DNA from: Solanum dulcamara
Lineage: Eukaryota; Streptophyta; Magnoliopsida; Solanales; Solanaceae
Direction: 5' to 3'
Assembly: GCF_947179165.1 (NCBI RefSeq)
Contig: NC_077242.1
Span: 42,711,097-42,775,096 of the forward strand
Length of the DNA: 64,000 nucleotides
Shown here: piece by piece, positions 1 through 11,645 of the stretch
Layout of the letters: each line of letters begins with the position of its first letter
Numbering within the stretch: position 1 is the stretch's first letter
Position numbers and translations under genes: made by a program
Notes under the pieces: model-generated
Database searches by the model: none
The model's input: only the letters and a program-made list of their open reading frames with translations
What the model was told of the DNA's origin: nothing

Positions 1-188
1 TTGGTTGTATATATATGTGTGAATAGTTGTGCCTATATGTTATGATAGCCTCATTGGCTTATATATATTGACTTGCCTATTGGTACACTATGACTCAAAT
101 AGGAGACAGATTTCCTTATATTTAGCAAGGGTACACATGAGTGTCCAGTTCGGGCACCTATTACGGCCTACGAGGTTGGGTCGTGACA
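1..188 (+). mobile_element. 3' end of a Gypsy LTR (left edge of element Z)
   Basis: The window opens inside a long terminal repeat and leaves it at the closing motif GGTTGGGTCGTGACA (ends at 188). The preceding block, about a GTCCAGTTCGGGCACC-like segment and a 'cggcctacgaggttggg' segment, matches the ends of the other LTRs in the window (for example near 17,040-17,072 and 22,870-22,909). The rest lies outside the window. Its tail resembles the B subfamily more than the LTR at 353-3398, so the pair may be a recombinant rather than two LTRs of one insertion. Confidence 0.7.
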
Positions 189-352
189 CCTCCTTGTTCG
201 TTATACTCACAAGTACTCTAAAACCCTACATTGATTATATTAATGTATAAGAAAACTATATATGATAACTATTACGAAGACTTTCCTAAATCCTTGTAAG
301 ACCTTATTTGGCTAGTTAACATTCGAGGACGAATGTTCTAAAGGGCGAAGGA
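189..352 (+). other. Residual 164-bp internal region with polypurine tract
   Basis: This is all that remains between two LTR-type sequences. It has no primer binding site and no coding potential. Its 3' end carries the signature that precedes every 3' LTR of these families here: ACATTCGAGGACGAATGTTC, then the polypurine tract AAAGGGCGAAGGA at about 340-352. Since a Gypsy internal region normally needs 4-5 kb for gag-pol, this copy has lost essentially all of it, by deletion or by unequal exchange. Confidence 0.65.
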
Positions 353-911
353 TGTTATATCCCATACTTTTGTGCATTGGAATGTTTTTAAGCTCTTCTA
401 AAGCTGCCATGTGATTCATGTTATCATAACTTATCAAAATGATCCTAAGGAGGGGAGAATGTAATACCTCATACTTTGCATAGACTAGTTCTATATAGGT
501 AGTGATGGTTTGAAATAAGTTTGGAAGGATTTGAAAAGGGTTCAAGGCCAAATAATTTGTCATAGTAATCGACCTACTTTCTTAAGCTACTCGTTTGGAT
601 GTCTTATATAATTAAGCTACTTTATTACACATCTAGCTTAAGTAGCAAGGATCACACGAGTTTTTAAGGTAAGACTAATGTCTAACCTATGGAAAGAAAA
701 AGTAGGTGATGCACCTACTTGGAATATATGAGTTGCATTTTAAATGAAAAGAGCAAGTAGGTAATGCAAATACTTACAAATTTGTGACACGAATTAAGTG
801 GGAATTAGTGAATAATTATGATTAGTTAACTTAATTAGACTACTAAGTGGGCCCACAGCAGATGGTGAAATTTGATAGGTCTTGAATAAAAAATGGGCAC
901 ATGTCTTAAGG

Positions 912-946
912 GTGGACACGTGTCCACTTTGTAGGCACCATATAAG
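912..946 (+). promoter_or_regulatory. LTR promoter: palindromic G-box plus TATA box
   Basis: A 16-bp perfect palindrome centred on CACGTG (917-922) sits about 20 bp upstream of TATAAG (941-946). CACGTG is the established plant G-box bound by bZIP and bHLH factors. Equivalent G-boxes stand upstream of the TATA region in LTRs B, L, I and D2, so the arrangement is a family feature. Promoter activity is inferred. Confidence 0.5.
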
Positions 947-2479
947 ACTAAGATTTGATGATAAGTCATCAATTTAAATTCATTTTCAACTTTGAAAAAT
1001 AGAATTTAGAGAAGAATTCCTAAGCTTTTGAGAGAGAAAGAAGTCATAGTCATGGAAGCACCTAGGGAGCTCTTGGTTAGCTCCTTTCCTCCCCCTTCTA
1101 CACAATTTAAGTTGAGGGATTTCAAGGTCAATTGGAGAAAAAAAGATGGAAATCATAACAGCCATGATAACTTACGGTCATGGTTGTTCTTGAAGAAGTT
1201 ACATGTTGATATAAGGGTTTTGTTTTTAAGGTAAGATTTCATTCCCTTTTTTCATGTTTTAGGAATGGTTGATATGTGTAGGAATTGGTGGATGTGGTAT
1301 TGAATACAAGAATTGTGTGTTGGTGTTGAAACTTTGCTTGGGCCGTATCTGGGGTTGGTTTAGACTAGCAATGATAAGTTAATTTTAAATTGGTGTTGTT
1401 GTTGTTGTCATGGAATAAATGATGAAGGTAAAGGGATTTGATGACTAAAAATGGAGTTATATTCATCTAATAGGATATTCTTGTTGAATTGAGGGATTAA
1501 GGGTTAAGATTATATATTGTGTTGTTGATCTTGTAAGATTGAAGGACTAAGTGTCGTTAAGACTTGTGTTGTATTGATTTTAACTAACGGGCTGCTTTAG
1601 GTCTTATCATAATGTTAAGATAATTTTGTTGCGTATAAGGGCTTAAATTGTTGTTGTGTCATTACTAATGCGGATCATTAATTCGATAAGAAAGCAATGT
1701 ATAAGATATCGTATGCGAAAGGTATGTGGCCTGCTTTGGGAATATCGTTGGATCTTGTTTTGGCTAGCTTTGGTTGTTGCTATGTTGGTTGTTTTATAAT
1801 TTGCGTAAATGCAAGGAGTGAGCGATATAGGTGAAGTGCTGCCAAATTGTCTAGAAATAAGTTACTAACATTAAAATACATCTTATACCTTTCCATAGCT
1901 AACCATAGTGCTTAACGTCTTAACATAGGTTAAGACACTACAGGAAGAATATACGTATTGTGTTACGGATAATCATTGATGGTATGTAAAGATATCCCTT
2001 CTCTCTTTTAGCATGTCTTAGATATAAGTGATATATGATGTGAGCTTTGGGGTAATTCCATTCATCGGTTCCGAGTATGATTCATGATTCTTATTCACTT
2101 TTTGATGTTAAAACTCTTAAAGTAGTTGAGTTACTGCCCTTGAGTCTTCTATATGTTGGATAGTAGTTGGTATATGAAAGTCCCTAATCTTAAGAACCAT
2201 ATAATGATTAATGTCCTTAACTTTCATAAGTTGTCTCGCGTTAACTTGTTACGTGTCTATGATCCCTGAGGATTTATCTAATATGGTTCATAATGACATT
2301 CAAAGAGTACTGAATATGACTATCTCCCTGATACTCAAGTATTGATTAGTCTACTTATATATTGAGTCTCAAATAATGATCTAAATGCATATGGTTACTC
2401 ACTACTCTGCTCGTGCATACTGTAATTATATCTTTTACCAAGTCTCGGGCTAGGTATGTTATCATGCACATTTTTCTAT

Positions 2480-2735
2480 ATTATCCACTGAGTTCCTCAC
2501 TAGGGGGCCCGGTACGCTATATGATGATGTAATGATGTAATGATGTAATGATATGGTTATGGTATCGAGTCTCATGATGGGATGGGTATGGTATATGTGT
2601 GTATGACTTTTTCATCGAGTCCCTTACTAGAGGGCAGGGTACATCATATGTATATGATGATATGATAATATAATGAAATAATTATGGCATCGAGTTCCAT
2701 AATAGGCTGGGTAAAGTATGTGATAATGATATGCA
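2480..2735 (+). repeat. Degenerate minisatellite in LTR Z
   Basis: Four loosely similar blocks recur about every 70-75 bp. Each has a GAGTYYC core followed by an 'agrggcccggta' or 'gggatgggta' segment, at about 2488, 2566, 2614 and 2686. Inside it an 8-mer, ATGATGTA, repeats three times at 2524-2547. The same core (CACCGAGTCCC...GGGCCGGGTA) occurs at the equivalent position of every related LTR in the window and is expanded in L and K. Confidence 0.5.
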
Positions 2736-3398
2736 TGATTTATTTCGTATGACACAGGTACAGTGCGTTCTTGATTATCATACTTGTCTCCTAGACTCTT
2801 TACTTCAGTTATGATCTTTCTTATCGTATTTTATGCTTGATATGCTTAGTACATATTTCGTACTGACTCTCTCTCTTTGGGGCTAGTGGGCTGGGTGGGA
2901 GGGATGCATTTCATGCCCATAGGTGCAGATACTCTCTTTGGTGATCCACCAGCTTAGGACTTCTAATTAGTTGTCTTGGAGTGCTCCATTGTCCTGAATC
3001 CTAGACTTTTGGTACAGATCCTTTAGATGTATATATATATTTATTCAAGGGTACAGCGGGGCCCTGTCCCGCCATATGATACAATTGATACTCTTAGAGG
3101 TCTGTAGACATATGTGTGGGTTATGTGTATATGTTTTTGGTTCTGCCTATATGACTTGTTTGTTGGGATGTTGTTTGTAGTGACAGCCTTGTCGGCTTGT
3201 GTATTATAAAGTTTTACTTTGATTGTTATTCCCATAGAGATAGGTTACCCTGATATATGTTTGTAACACTTGGGATGACGTCCTATTTTCACAAAGCCTC
3301 CATATTATGTTTCATTTCAGTTTGATGATATCTAACAAATATATATATGAGTTCCCAGCTCGAACACTAGTCATGGCCTACGACGTTGGTTCATGACA

Positions 3399-4063
3399 AA
3401 AAGCCTTTAATATGTGTTCATCCAAAAGGACCTCAATTTAAGGCAAAGGAGGTGCCTAGAGATCTTCAAGGACTATGACATGAGTGTGTGTTATCATTCG
3501 GGTAAAGCCTAAGTGGTTGCAGATGCACAGTAGAATGTCCATGGGGAGTGTGGTCCATGTGGATGAAGGAAAGACGGAGTTAGTGAAAGATTTTCATCGG
3601 TTGGCTAGATTAGGGGTGAAGTTGGTTAGTACCTATGATGGTGATATGGTTATTCAAAATGGGTACGAATCCTCGTTGGTGGTGTATGTCAAGTCATGAT
3701 GGGATGGGTATGGTTATTCATAAGGAGTTTGATCTTAATGGAGGGTCATAATTCTTCATACTCTATTCATCCATGTTCAACAATAATGTACAAAGACATA
3801 AGAGAGTTCTAATGGTGGGGTAGCATGAAGAAGAACATAGTAAGGTTTGTGTCCGAATGTCCGAATAGCCAACAAGTGAAGGCCGAACATTAAAGGCCAG
3901 GTGGGCTATCCCAAGACATTGAAATTCCTACTTAGAAGTGGGAAGATGTGAAAATGGATTTTGTAGTGGGTTTTCCTCATACCCGGAAGAGTCATGATTT
4001 AATTTGGGTAATTATTGACACAATGACTACGTAGGCTCACTTTCTACCTGTTAAGACTTCTGT
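3399..4063 (+). pseudogene. Element A pol fragment: RNase H to integrase core
   Basis: This is a decayed Ty3/Gypsy chromovirus polyprotein segment. In shifting frames it reads the RNase H end (a YDMSV..YH.GKA..VADA-like stretch at about 3470-3530), then MSMGSVVHVDEGKTELVKD and RLARLGVKLV at 3538-3640. This is the linker typical of plant chromoviruses. It continues into the integrase core: [20 protein letters not shown] and WVIIDTMT at about 3935-4030. The first catalytic Asp context (KMDFVVG) is present. Frameshifts and stops (for example 3698) make it nonfunctional. The left side is cut by element Z. The right side stops after the codons for PVKTS, where element B inserted, and the frame-equivalent sequence resumes at 22,915. 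Confidence 0.85.
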
Positions 4064-4514
4064 TGTTATACCCCGTACTTTTGTATCTTGAAAGACTTTT
4101 GTACCTTGAGAGGTTTTTGAGTTTCTTAAAGGATTCTTAAGCTTCTTAGAAGTCACCATGTGAGCCGGGTAATCTATAACGCTATAAAACAACTCTAAGG
4201 AAAGGAGAATGTGATACCCCCATAGTAGAGAAGATTGGAAATAGAGTTATACGAATCCGGAAGAAGTTAGAGACCGAATAATAAGTCGTAGGACTCGACT
4301 TATTTGTGTTATCTATTACTTTGGATGTGTTACATACTTAAGCTACTTGAGTACATACCAAGCTTATGAGGCAAGAATTACATAGGTTCATAAAGTAAGA
4401 CGAGATTACGAACACACGAGGAGAAGAAGAGAGCAACATGTGGAAGTAAGAGGGAGTGCCACATGGCAGCAGCTAGAGGTGTTACATGGCAAAAGCTGCA
4501 GCAAGGGGGTGGGA
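4064..4514 (+). mobile_element. Element B 5' LTR, first part
   Basis: This is the first 451 bp of B's 5' LTR. It runs parallel to 20,132-20,582 of the 3' LTR, including the internal motif AAGGAGAATGTGATACCCC at about 4199-4219 and the CCACATGGCAGC-type repeats. It stops at GCAAGGGGGTGGGA, where element C begins. The LTR resumes at TGGGCCCTACC (14,688), exactly as in the uninterrupted copy at about 20,570-20,590. Confidence 0.85.
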
Positions 4515-7248
4515 TGTTATACACCACACTCTGGAGCTTGGAATGTATCTTAAGCTTCTTAGCAGTTACTATGTTAGTCGGATAATCTACAATGCTATGA
4601 AACAACTCCAAGGAAGGGAGAATGTGATACCTTATAGTAGGGAAGGTTGGAAATAGGGTTATGAGAAGTTGGAAAAAGTTGGAGGCCAAGTAAGGAGTCA
4701 TGGGACTCGACTTACCTACATAAGCTACAAACTTAGAAGTCCTACACACTCAAGCTACTTGAGTACACATCGAGCTAAAGTAGCAAGGAGTGCTTAGGTT
4801 CTTAAAGTAAGATGAGATTACGAGCTCACAAAAGAGAAATAAGGAAATGACGCACCTACTCGAAGGAAGTAGGTGATGCACCTTCTTGTACCAGTAGGTG
4901 ATGCACCTACTTAGGGTCAAGTAGGTGATGCAGCAGCTTGGAGTGGACCCCACTGCCACATGACAGCATGTGATTGGCCACATGGGTTGAGATGGCACCC
5001 TAGCAGGCTACCAAGTGTCACCCTAGGGGGCTGCCATGTGGCATCTTCTAAAGAGGTGTATATATATGTGTTAAGTGACTCTTAGTCACATTTTCCATCC
5101 AAATCTACAACCAAAATAAAGAAAAAAAAACATGTAGAACACAAGGAACAAGGCAGCCACAATTTTGAGAAATTAAAGGTAAGTTCTTCAATTTTTCTCC
5201 GTGGATTAATTATATAAGGCATTCCCCAACCACATGGAGATGTATATATGTGTCTTACGATGTCTATGGAATTAATTCTTCAGCTTTACACCTAAAAGAG
5301 GGTGAAAGAACAAAGAAAGAAAACGTTAAGAGCTAGTTAACAAACCCAATTTTGAATAGGACTATTGTTAGTAATATTAGTATAACTTCTTGTGTACAGC
5401 TTCGTTTCAAGTGATTCAATATGTTTTGGAAAGATATTTCATAGCTCAATAACTTTGAATGGGCCTATCCCATGTATACTAAGGTGCAACTGAAGGTGCT
5501 GGAAAGTCAAGAGTGGTTGATATTCATATTACTTCCATGTTGAATAGGTTCAAAGGACGACGAGGCGAACGTAACAAAGAGTGACTCATACGAGGGATGC
5601 GAAGCTTTCTCTTGGCATGTTTTTGGCATACTGCGTAAAGCTATCTTTCTTTCAAATGGGCATGTCTTAGCCTAAGGTGGATTGTGGATGAAATATATGG
5701 ATAATTCAATTCCTAGAGCTCTAAGTATGCCTCATAATCCCTGTCGACTGCTTAGTATTGGAACTTCTGCAAGAATTGAGTATTGCCTATTAAGGCTTCT
5801 ACATGTTAGAAAGTAGTGTGTGGAAAACAATCTCTTCCTTCTCTTGATATGTACTTGGAATGAAAATAAGTTTATGATTCCATGATTGTTCAGCGAGCCC
5901 AAGGAAGGGCCGAGTACGAGATATGTATATAATGACCACCCGAAGGAAAGTACAAACTATATAGAGTTTACTTTCTTTCTTTTCTGGTATGTCTTAGTTG
6001 TAAGTTAAATATGATGTGAGCTCCATAGTAACTCCATTCTTAACATCTCCTATTTACTTTTGAATATCGAACTGCGATAGTAGTTGGACTATTTCCCTAG
6101 AAACTTCATACGTTAAAGAGGTACCAAATGTACAGGCTCCAAGTCTTAAAGACTATACGAGACTAAGTGTTTTGATTCCATAAATGATTTGGCCCTATGT
6201 TAATACATGTCTAGGGTCCCTGAGATTACTTTTGAGAAAGCCCATAATGGCATTTAGAGGACACTCGAGATGACTACACCGTTACTCGAGTCCTCAAACA
6301 AAAGCTTAACTTTCTTATTTTGTCAAGTCTCTGATAATGATTTAAATTGTATATAGTTACTCACTGAGACCTGGGCCGGGTATGTTATCATGCACAATTC
6401 ACAGCATTGTCCACCGAGCCCTTCAATAGAGGGCCGGTACGTATACATATGTATGATGATGTATTATAATAAGGTAGTGATGGCACTGATGCCCTGATGG
6501 TTGTACATAGGTGATTCACCAGACCCCCAAAAGGACCGGTTATATGATATGATTCAAACATACATGCCTTTGTAATTCACAAAGTACAGGTATAGGTTTC
6601 TGACTTGATAACTTATTCCCCTGCTTTTATATTTTGGATATAACCCCAGTTGTATTATGTTATGTTTTACATACTCAGTACATATGTCGTACTGACCCTT
6701 TTTTTCGGGGGGGGGGCTGCGTTTCATTCTCACAGGTACAGATACATGTTTTGGGAGTCTGTCAACTTAGGATTCCATCAGCTCAGTAGGAAGAGGCTCT
6801 ATTATATCGAAGCCTAGTTGTTGGCACTGGCCGTTGATGTGTAGTATTGTTTTGTTATTCAGAGGTATAGAGGGGGCCCAGTATCGCTATATGTTGTCAT
6901 TAATATTATTAGAGGTCTGCAGACATGTATATGTGGGTTGTATATGTCAGTTTGGTTCAGCTGGGTCTATGCAATATATTGTATGGGATGTTATGTTATG
7001 GCAGCCTTGTTGGCTTGCATGCCCTTTCATGTTATGATACAAATGAAAGAGGCTACTAACATATAAAATGTTATGACCCATGGGGGATCTCATGTATGTA
7101 TCATGTTATTGTAGTCTGATTTGACTACACTTGATTCATATGCATGACATGTTTATAATTTGATGTGACCATATCTGATAGATATGTATACGGGGGGAGA
7201 GGGGTCCAGGTCGGACCCTAGTCGAGGCCTATGGGTTGGGTCATGACA
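4515..7248 (+). mobile_element. Element C 5' LTR (2734 bp)
   Basis: It begins TGTTATACACCACACTCTGG and ends GGTTGGGTCATGACA. U3 holds three palindromic copies of an AAGTAGGTGA/TGCACCTACTT motif at about 4864-4936. A TATA run (GTATATATATG) lies at about 5058-5068 and a splice-donor-like AAAGGTAAGTTC at 5175-5186. Compared with the 3' LTR it lacks about 500 bp after 5445 (equivalent to about 12,565-13,075). It retains about 200 bp near 6150-6350 that the 3' LTR has lost. Antisense ORFs in U3 duplicate exactly between the two LTRs and are not genes. Confidence 0.85.
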
Positions 7249-7252
7249 GAAG

Positions 7253-7264
7253 TTGTATCAGAGC
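7253..7264 (+). other. Primer binding site of element C (tRNA-iMet)
   Basis: TTGTATCAGAGC lies four bases beyond the LTR end GTCATGACA. It matches the usual plant Gypsy primer site TGGTATCAGAGC, complementary to initiator tRNA-Met, except at one position. It fixes 7248 as the end of the 5' LTR and the plus strand as sense. Confidence 0.85.
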
Positions 7265-7638
7265 AGTTCGTCATTGAATTGTCTACAGATCGTGCCTAGT
7301 AGAGTCTTGGTTATCGATGTGTTACGCACCACATCTATAAACAGGAAGCTACAGGACATTTAGGATATTACCTTTCTTTTACATCTAAGATCGTGCTATA
7401 GATCCGAGTCATAGGAAAATTTCTTATACTAACCTTGGATCTTAACAGAAGGACGACACCAATAGAAGGAAGTAATTGACGACGTGGGAAGTTATGAAGA
7501 ATGGAAGTAAGTAAGTAAAGGCACAAAAGATATCTATTGTGTATGGTATTGACATGTGATTGAAATGTAAAGTCGAAAACTGAAGGAAAAAGTAGAAGAG
7601 AAAATGCAACAGATGCAGGTTGAAGTTGGACATACGAG

Positions 7639-7788
7639 GTAAGTCCAATATTTTGATATTATTATTGACATTGAAAGCCTAGTGTGGCTGTAATATGAGA
7701 TGATATTGAAAGCCCTGTGCGGCTGTGATATGATACAAATATATATGTGTTGTCCCTGTGAGGCATTATTGGTATTTTTTGCGTGCAG
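7639..7788 (+). other. Possible 150-nt intron in the conserved noncoding module
   Basis: ACGAG/GTAAGT at 7634-7644 looks like a strong plant 5' splice site. GGTATTTTTTGCGTGCAG/GT at 7771-7790 looks like a 3' splice site with a pyrimidine-rich run. The interval is AT-rich, as plant introns are. Copies: B keeps the donor (17,411) but has lost the acceptor; J keeps the acceptor (about 30,594); I has the donor changed to ATAAGT and an acceptor-like TGTAG. Splicing is inferred from sequence alone. Confidence 0.35.
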
Positions 7789-10030
7789 GTTTGGGATAAG
7801 TAAGAAATATAGAGGAAACTCTGCCGAAAGTTTCTCAGAACAAGAAAAAGGGGATAAAACATAGCTTTATAACATGTCTTGGAAATTGATACCGAGTACC
7901 CATATTATGCCAAATTAAAGCTGTAAGAGGTACTCTTCATGTCGTTAATAAGGGATACCCTTTTTACTTGGGGAAGTTTATTACGGAGAAACAAAAGTTT
8001 GTCTGAGCAGTACAATTCAGACCACAGTATCTCTAGCCATAATTATGCTGTAGAAAAATAGAGAAGCTCAGGTTGAAAGGTAAGATGTCCAGTAATTGAG
8101 CTTCACTCATTTTGAAAGTACCAAGCCCCCAACTCCTAATTGTAATTTAGATAAGTTGTTCATAACTCGAGGATAACCCCAGAAGGAGACCAGGTAGGTC
8201 AAGTATTAAAAAAAGTACTATGATGTTTAAGAGATTCTAGTTTCTTCAAACAATAGTTGGACAATAGTTTACGATAATAGTTTATTGTCCTCCACCGACT
8301 AGTTAGGGAAAGAGCTTCGAATAGAAGCACCACAAAGAGATGTTAGGAACGGAATATGAGTACTAACAAAAATGGGGATATGTAAGTATGAATTGAACGG
8401 GGTGATACAATTATACAGGGATAAAGTAGGACCAATAGTAAGGCATACTTAGTATACGTTGACTAAGTTAAAAGCCTGCATTGAGTACGTAGTAAGAGCA
8501 TAGAGCTTAAGATACAAAGAAATGACGCATGTACACAACGTTGCCCCAAAAATAGTGCAACCCTTAAGGGATGAGAATGGCAAACTTGAGGAATAATTGG
8601 TGTAACCAACATTCACCCCAAGGAATAAAAGGCACAGCTTCCATTCATTTCAAGAAACAAAGGATATAGGTTGGGAAAGCCACTACTCCAAGAGAACATG
8701 GGACAATGAATGCCGGAATACAAATGTTGCCTAGTTAAAAGAAAATTTAGAATGGCTACAAGTGTATATTAACTTTTTATAAAGACAAGTAGAATGTGGC
8801 CTCGGGCAAGTTATTCCATCGGTCCCATTACTCAAGTACAGATTAATAGATGAGGTGTCGCACTGTGTATGAAAAAGGTTCTTGACACTTTGTAATTTAG
8901 CCAAGGTTCCGTACTTGGATAATCAGGTTGGCAAAAAAAATAATGCAGAAAGACGGGGACATGATACAGTACCATGTACATTAGGGAAGGAGACTGGATG
9001 AAATTGAGACTGGACATAGAGCAAGGTATAAGCCGATAAAGGTATAAGTACCTTCTAAAGGGGGGAAGCAAGCTAGAAAACTTCAAAGGGTAAGATAGAG
9101 GCAATTGATGTGGCAATATGTTTGAGATGGATGCTTAAACTTCAATAAGATCCTTTGTTGAACCAAGTTAGAAGGATCTGAAAGTCATTAATAATTGGAT
9201 AGAAGTTAGAATGCTATGCAGGATAGTGTTAAGAAGTTTCCAGCAAGACCTGGAATAACATAACGCTAGAAGGTGGGTACGTATAAAAGCAAAAAAATAT
9301 AGCAATGAAAGGATATCGAATAACTCAAGGTACACTACAAAAGATAATGACAACATGCCAGACCAAAAGCCAAAATGTTAGCTATAGAGTTGGTCGCAAA
9401 TGATGTTACGATAGATATATAACCAAGGACAAAAGAATAAAAAGCCTCCTGTGGTAGGAAATAAGAAGAACCCAGAGTGAATAGGGGAAAGGAAAGAAGT
9501 GCGACAAGGTGATACCCAGCAAGACGACACTAGGATATTTCTCAGGTTAAGTTGAGCACCTTCTCACAGTTTCGTAAAGGTAAAGGAAGACACGAGATAA
9601 CAACAATAAAGTTTTACCAGCTGAGGTAAGGAAAGTGTAAAATGGTTTAAGTCAGACGGGCAGAACTAGCTGGGTACTACAGGATGGCGAGCTCATATGC
9701 TAAACTTCTTCGGGACTATACTAACTAGGGATAGACGAAACTCAAAGTGGCTCTAAAGGTCACTATATGAACGAACTATAACGCTACTCAGTAGCCCACC
9801 CTAATGAATGGGTGCATACAAAAAGGGTGAATACAATAGGAGAAGTTAAATCAAAGTGACCAAAATAAAAAAGGGGGACATTGTCATAGTGGAACTAAAG
9901 GTCTACCCCGATACTGGTTGCAAGATAACAGAGAAAAGGACAAGGAAATACATAAAGACTGGCGAGACAATGCTGAGGTAAATCTAGAGCTAAGTGGAGT
10001 GCCCCGCACATTATTGCAAGGATTACAATG

Positions 10031-10150
10031 AAATGCGACATGAAGAGTTTCTAGAGAGGTCACCCATCCCAGTATTACTCTCACCCAAGCACGCTTAACT
10101 TCTAAATTCTAGTGGAATTTAGTGCGATAGTGCAGGTGTGGTCGTGCGAG
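10031..10150 (-). pseudogene. 5S rRNA-like sequence, antisense within element C
   Basis: Read on the minus strand, about 120 bases align end to end with plant 5S rRNA. The internal control region is best kept: GAAGTTAAGCGTGCTTGGG (A box), GAGAGTAATACT, then GGATGGGTGACC (C box) at about 10,058-10,110. The 3' end is recognisable (CTTCATGTCGCAT for CTCGTGTTGCAT). The first 45 bases have diverged, around GCACTAAATTCC. Orientation is opposite to the host element. No 5S tandem array or spacer surrounds it. A Cassandra-type TRIM, which carries 5S in its LTRs, is the alternative, but I see no short LTR around it. Confidence 0.75.
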
Positions 10151-10639
10151 ATGGAAGAATCTGAACTAGCTGTGGAGAAATGACATGAGATTATGTACTT
10201 GGAGTACTATAAGTTACGTTGAGGGTATTGTAAAAAGGACTTAAGCAAGATAAGAAGGATTAGCTAATTGCTAACATACGACGCACTCGAATGCTACAAC
10301 TCTTCAATATAGTACTAGTTAATTAGAGGGAAACCACAAAATGGCTATATGGGTCGTGGACAAAGGAATTTTAACACCACTTGGCAACCAACTCTGAGGG
10401 CAAAAAAGCAAAACCCAAAAGGTAAGCATACTAGTTGATGTAATTTATGGAAGACAAGAAGTAATACATGAGGTCAAAAATTCCACAATATGACAATAGA
10501 TACAAGACTTACTTCGCACTCTGTCGATAGATGACTTTGGAGGGAATGTTACCTAGGGATTAACAATATTAGCCCATGCTCCTTCAATAAAAGGCTACCT
10601 ACTCAATCGAGAAGGTATAAAATTATAGGGTAAAAGAGT

Positions 10640-11495
10640 GGTAGGACCTTACGGAGTCCCCATAGCTATTATCCCAGACAAAGGAGCTCAAGTTATAGCT
10701 AACTACCGAGGATCAGTCCGCGAAGCAACTGGGAAGACATATAAGACTTCATACTCTACTTTACCTCCAACCTGATGAACAGTCTAAAGCATACAATTTA
10801 AATGCTAGAAGATATGTCATGAGCTGGTGTTGTTAACTTCAAAGATAGCTGGGATAATTATCTATCACTTATGAAGTTGCCTATAATAATAACTACTACT
10901 CCAGTATCCCAATGGACCCGTACAAAATTGGTAGAGCAAGACATGTAAGTCCCCTATTAGATGGGTTGATGTTAGAAAGACTAAGCTAAAAGTCCCCGAC
11001 ATGATTGACCAAGCTAAGGATTAGAAGCCCAGAGTCGAAAAAATTATATACAGATAGTCGACACCAATAGTTAGAATACAAATTGATGATTAGGTATTCG
11101 TAACAGGGTCGCCCAGGAAGGGTACTTTGGCAAGAAAAGGAAAATTAGACAAAAATATATTAGACTGTATCAAGTTACTCGTAAGGTGGGCAAAGTGGCG
11201 GTAAGTTGAGCTTACCACCTTATTTGGAAACTATACGCCCAATCTATCAGATAGGGATGCTTTACAAGGGTACTGACGAGCCACCCAGGGTATGTTCCAT
11301 AGATGATGTCCAGGAAATGGAATCCCTCGAGGAATAACCTATCGCTATCTTAGATAGGCAAACTAGAAGATTGTAGACTAAAGATGTGCCTTCTATCAAG
11401 ATACCATGGAAAAACCAAAACCATAAAAGGGGATGACCTGAGAAATTAAAGAGGACATAAAACACAAGTATTCGTACCCATTCCCGATGTCTACA
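10640..11495 (+). pseudogene. Element C integrase tail and polyprotein C-terminus
   Basis: Degenerate chromovirus integrase. In changing frames it reads VPIAIIPDKGAQ (second catalytic Asp context, about 10,655-10,690), traces of the ..DGQ..RTIQ..EDM helix region, SPIRWVDV, then the distal tail EPPRVCSIDDVQ, PIAILDRQTRRL, TKDVPSIK and W.NQ (about 11,277-11,425). It ends with a relic of the RYPYLFP-type terminus (about 11,465-11,495). Many stops and indels are present. Upstream RT and RNase H are absent, so this is a relic kept because it adjoins the 3' end needed for reverse transcription. Confidence 0.8.
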
Positions 11496-11631
11496 GGTAA
11501 CCCCAACTCCTAAAACTCATATATTAATTACTTGGATGAAGATATGTGTGATCGCAATAGAAATAAATCTCCCTATAATCGGTATAAGGTCTTGAGGGAA
11601 GTTTTATTTAACATTCGGGGACGAATGTTCT

Positions 11632-11645
11632 AAAAGGGAGAAGGA
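11632..11645 (+). other. Polypurine tract of element C
   Basis: AAAAGGGAGAAGGA lies directly before the 3' LTR start TGTTACACCCC, after the conserved ACATTCGGGGACGAATGTTC box. This is the plus-strand primer site position. Confidence 0.8.

Larger units (their letters stand above)
353..3398 (+). mobile_element. 3' LTR of element Z (about 3.05 kb)
   Basis: The LTR begins TGTTATATCCC directly after a polypurine tract and ends GGTTCATGACA. It holds a plausible promoter: palindromic G-box GTGGACACGTGTCCAC at 912-927, then TATAAG at 941-946. A splice-donor-like AAGGTAAG follows at about 1228-1235. The remaining 2 kb are noncoding and AT-rich. Short ORFs in it (for example 1028-1234) are chance. The element lies inside the RNase H region of pol fragment A, which resumes at 3399. 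Its left target duplication is outside the window. Confidence 0.75.
7265..10639 (+). other. Element C noncoding internal region (LARD-like)
   Basis: This is 3.4 kb of purine-rich sequence with no sense ORF of note and no recognisable gag, protease or RT. It is not random debris. Long stretches align by eye with B's internal region (about 7290-7860 with 17,080-17,650; 8480-9450 with 18,760-19,690). Parts also align with J (30,522-31,390) and, in reverse, with I (39,580-40,950). Conservation without coding capacity is the hallmark of large non-autonomous retrotransposon derivatives. Short antisense ORFs (7442-7862, 8832-9356) reflect base composition. A 5S rRNA-like insert lies at 10,031-10,150. 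Confidence 0.65.
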
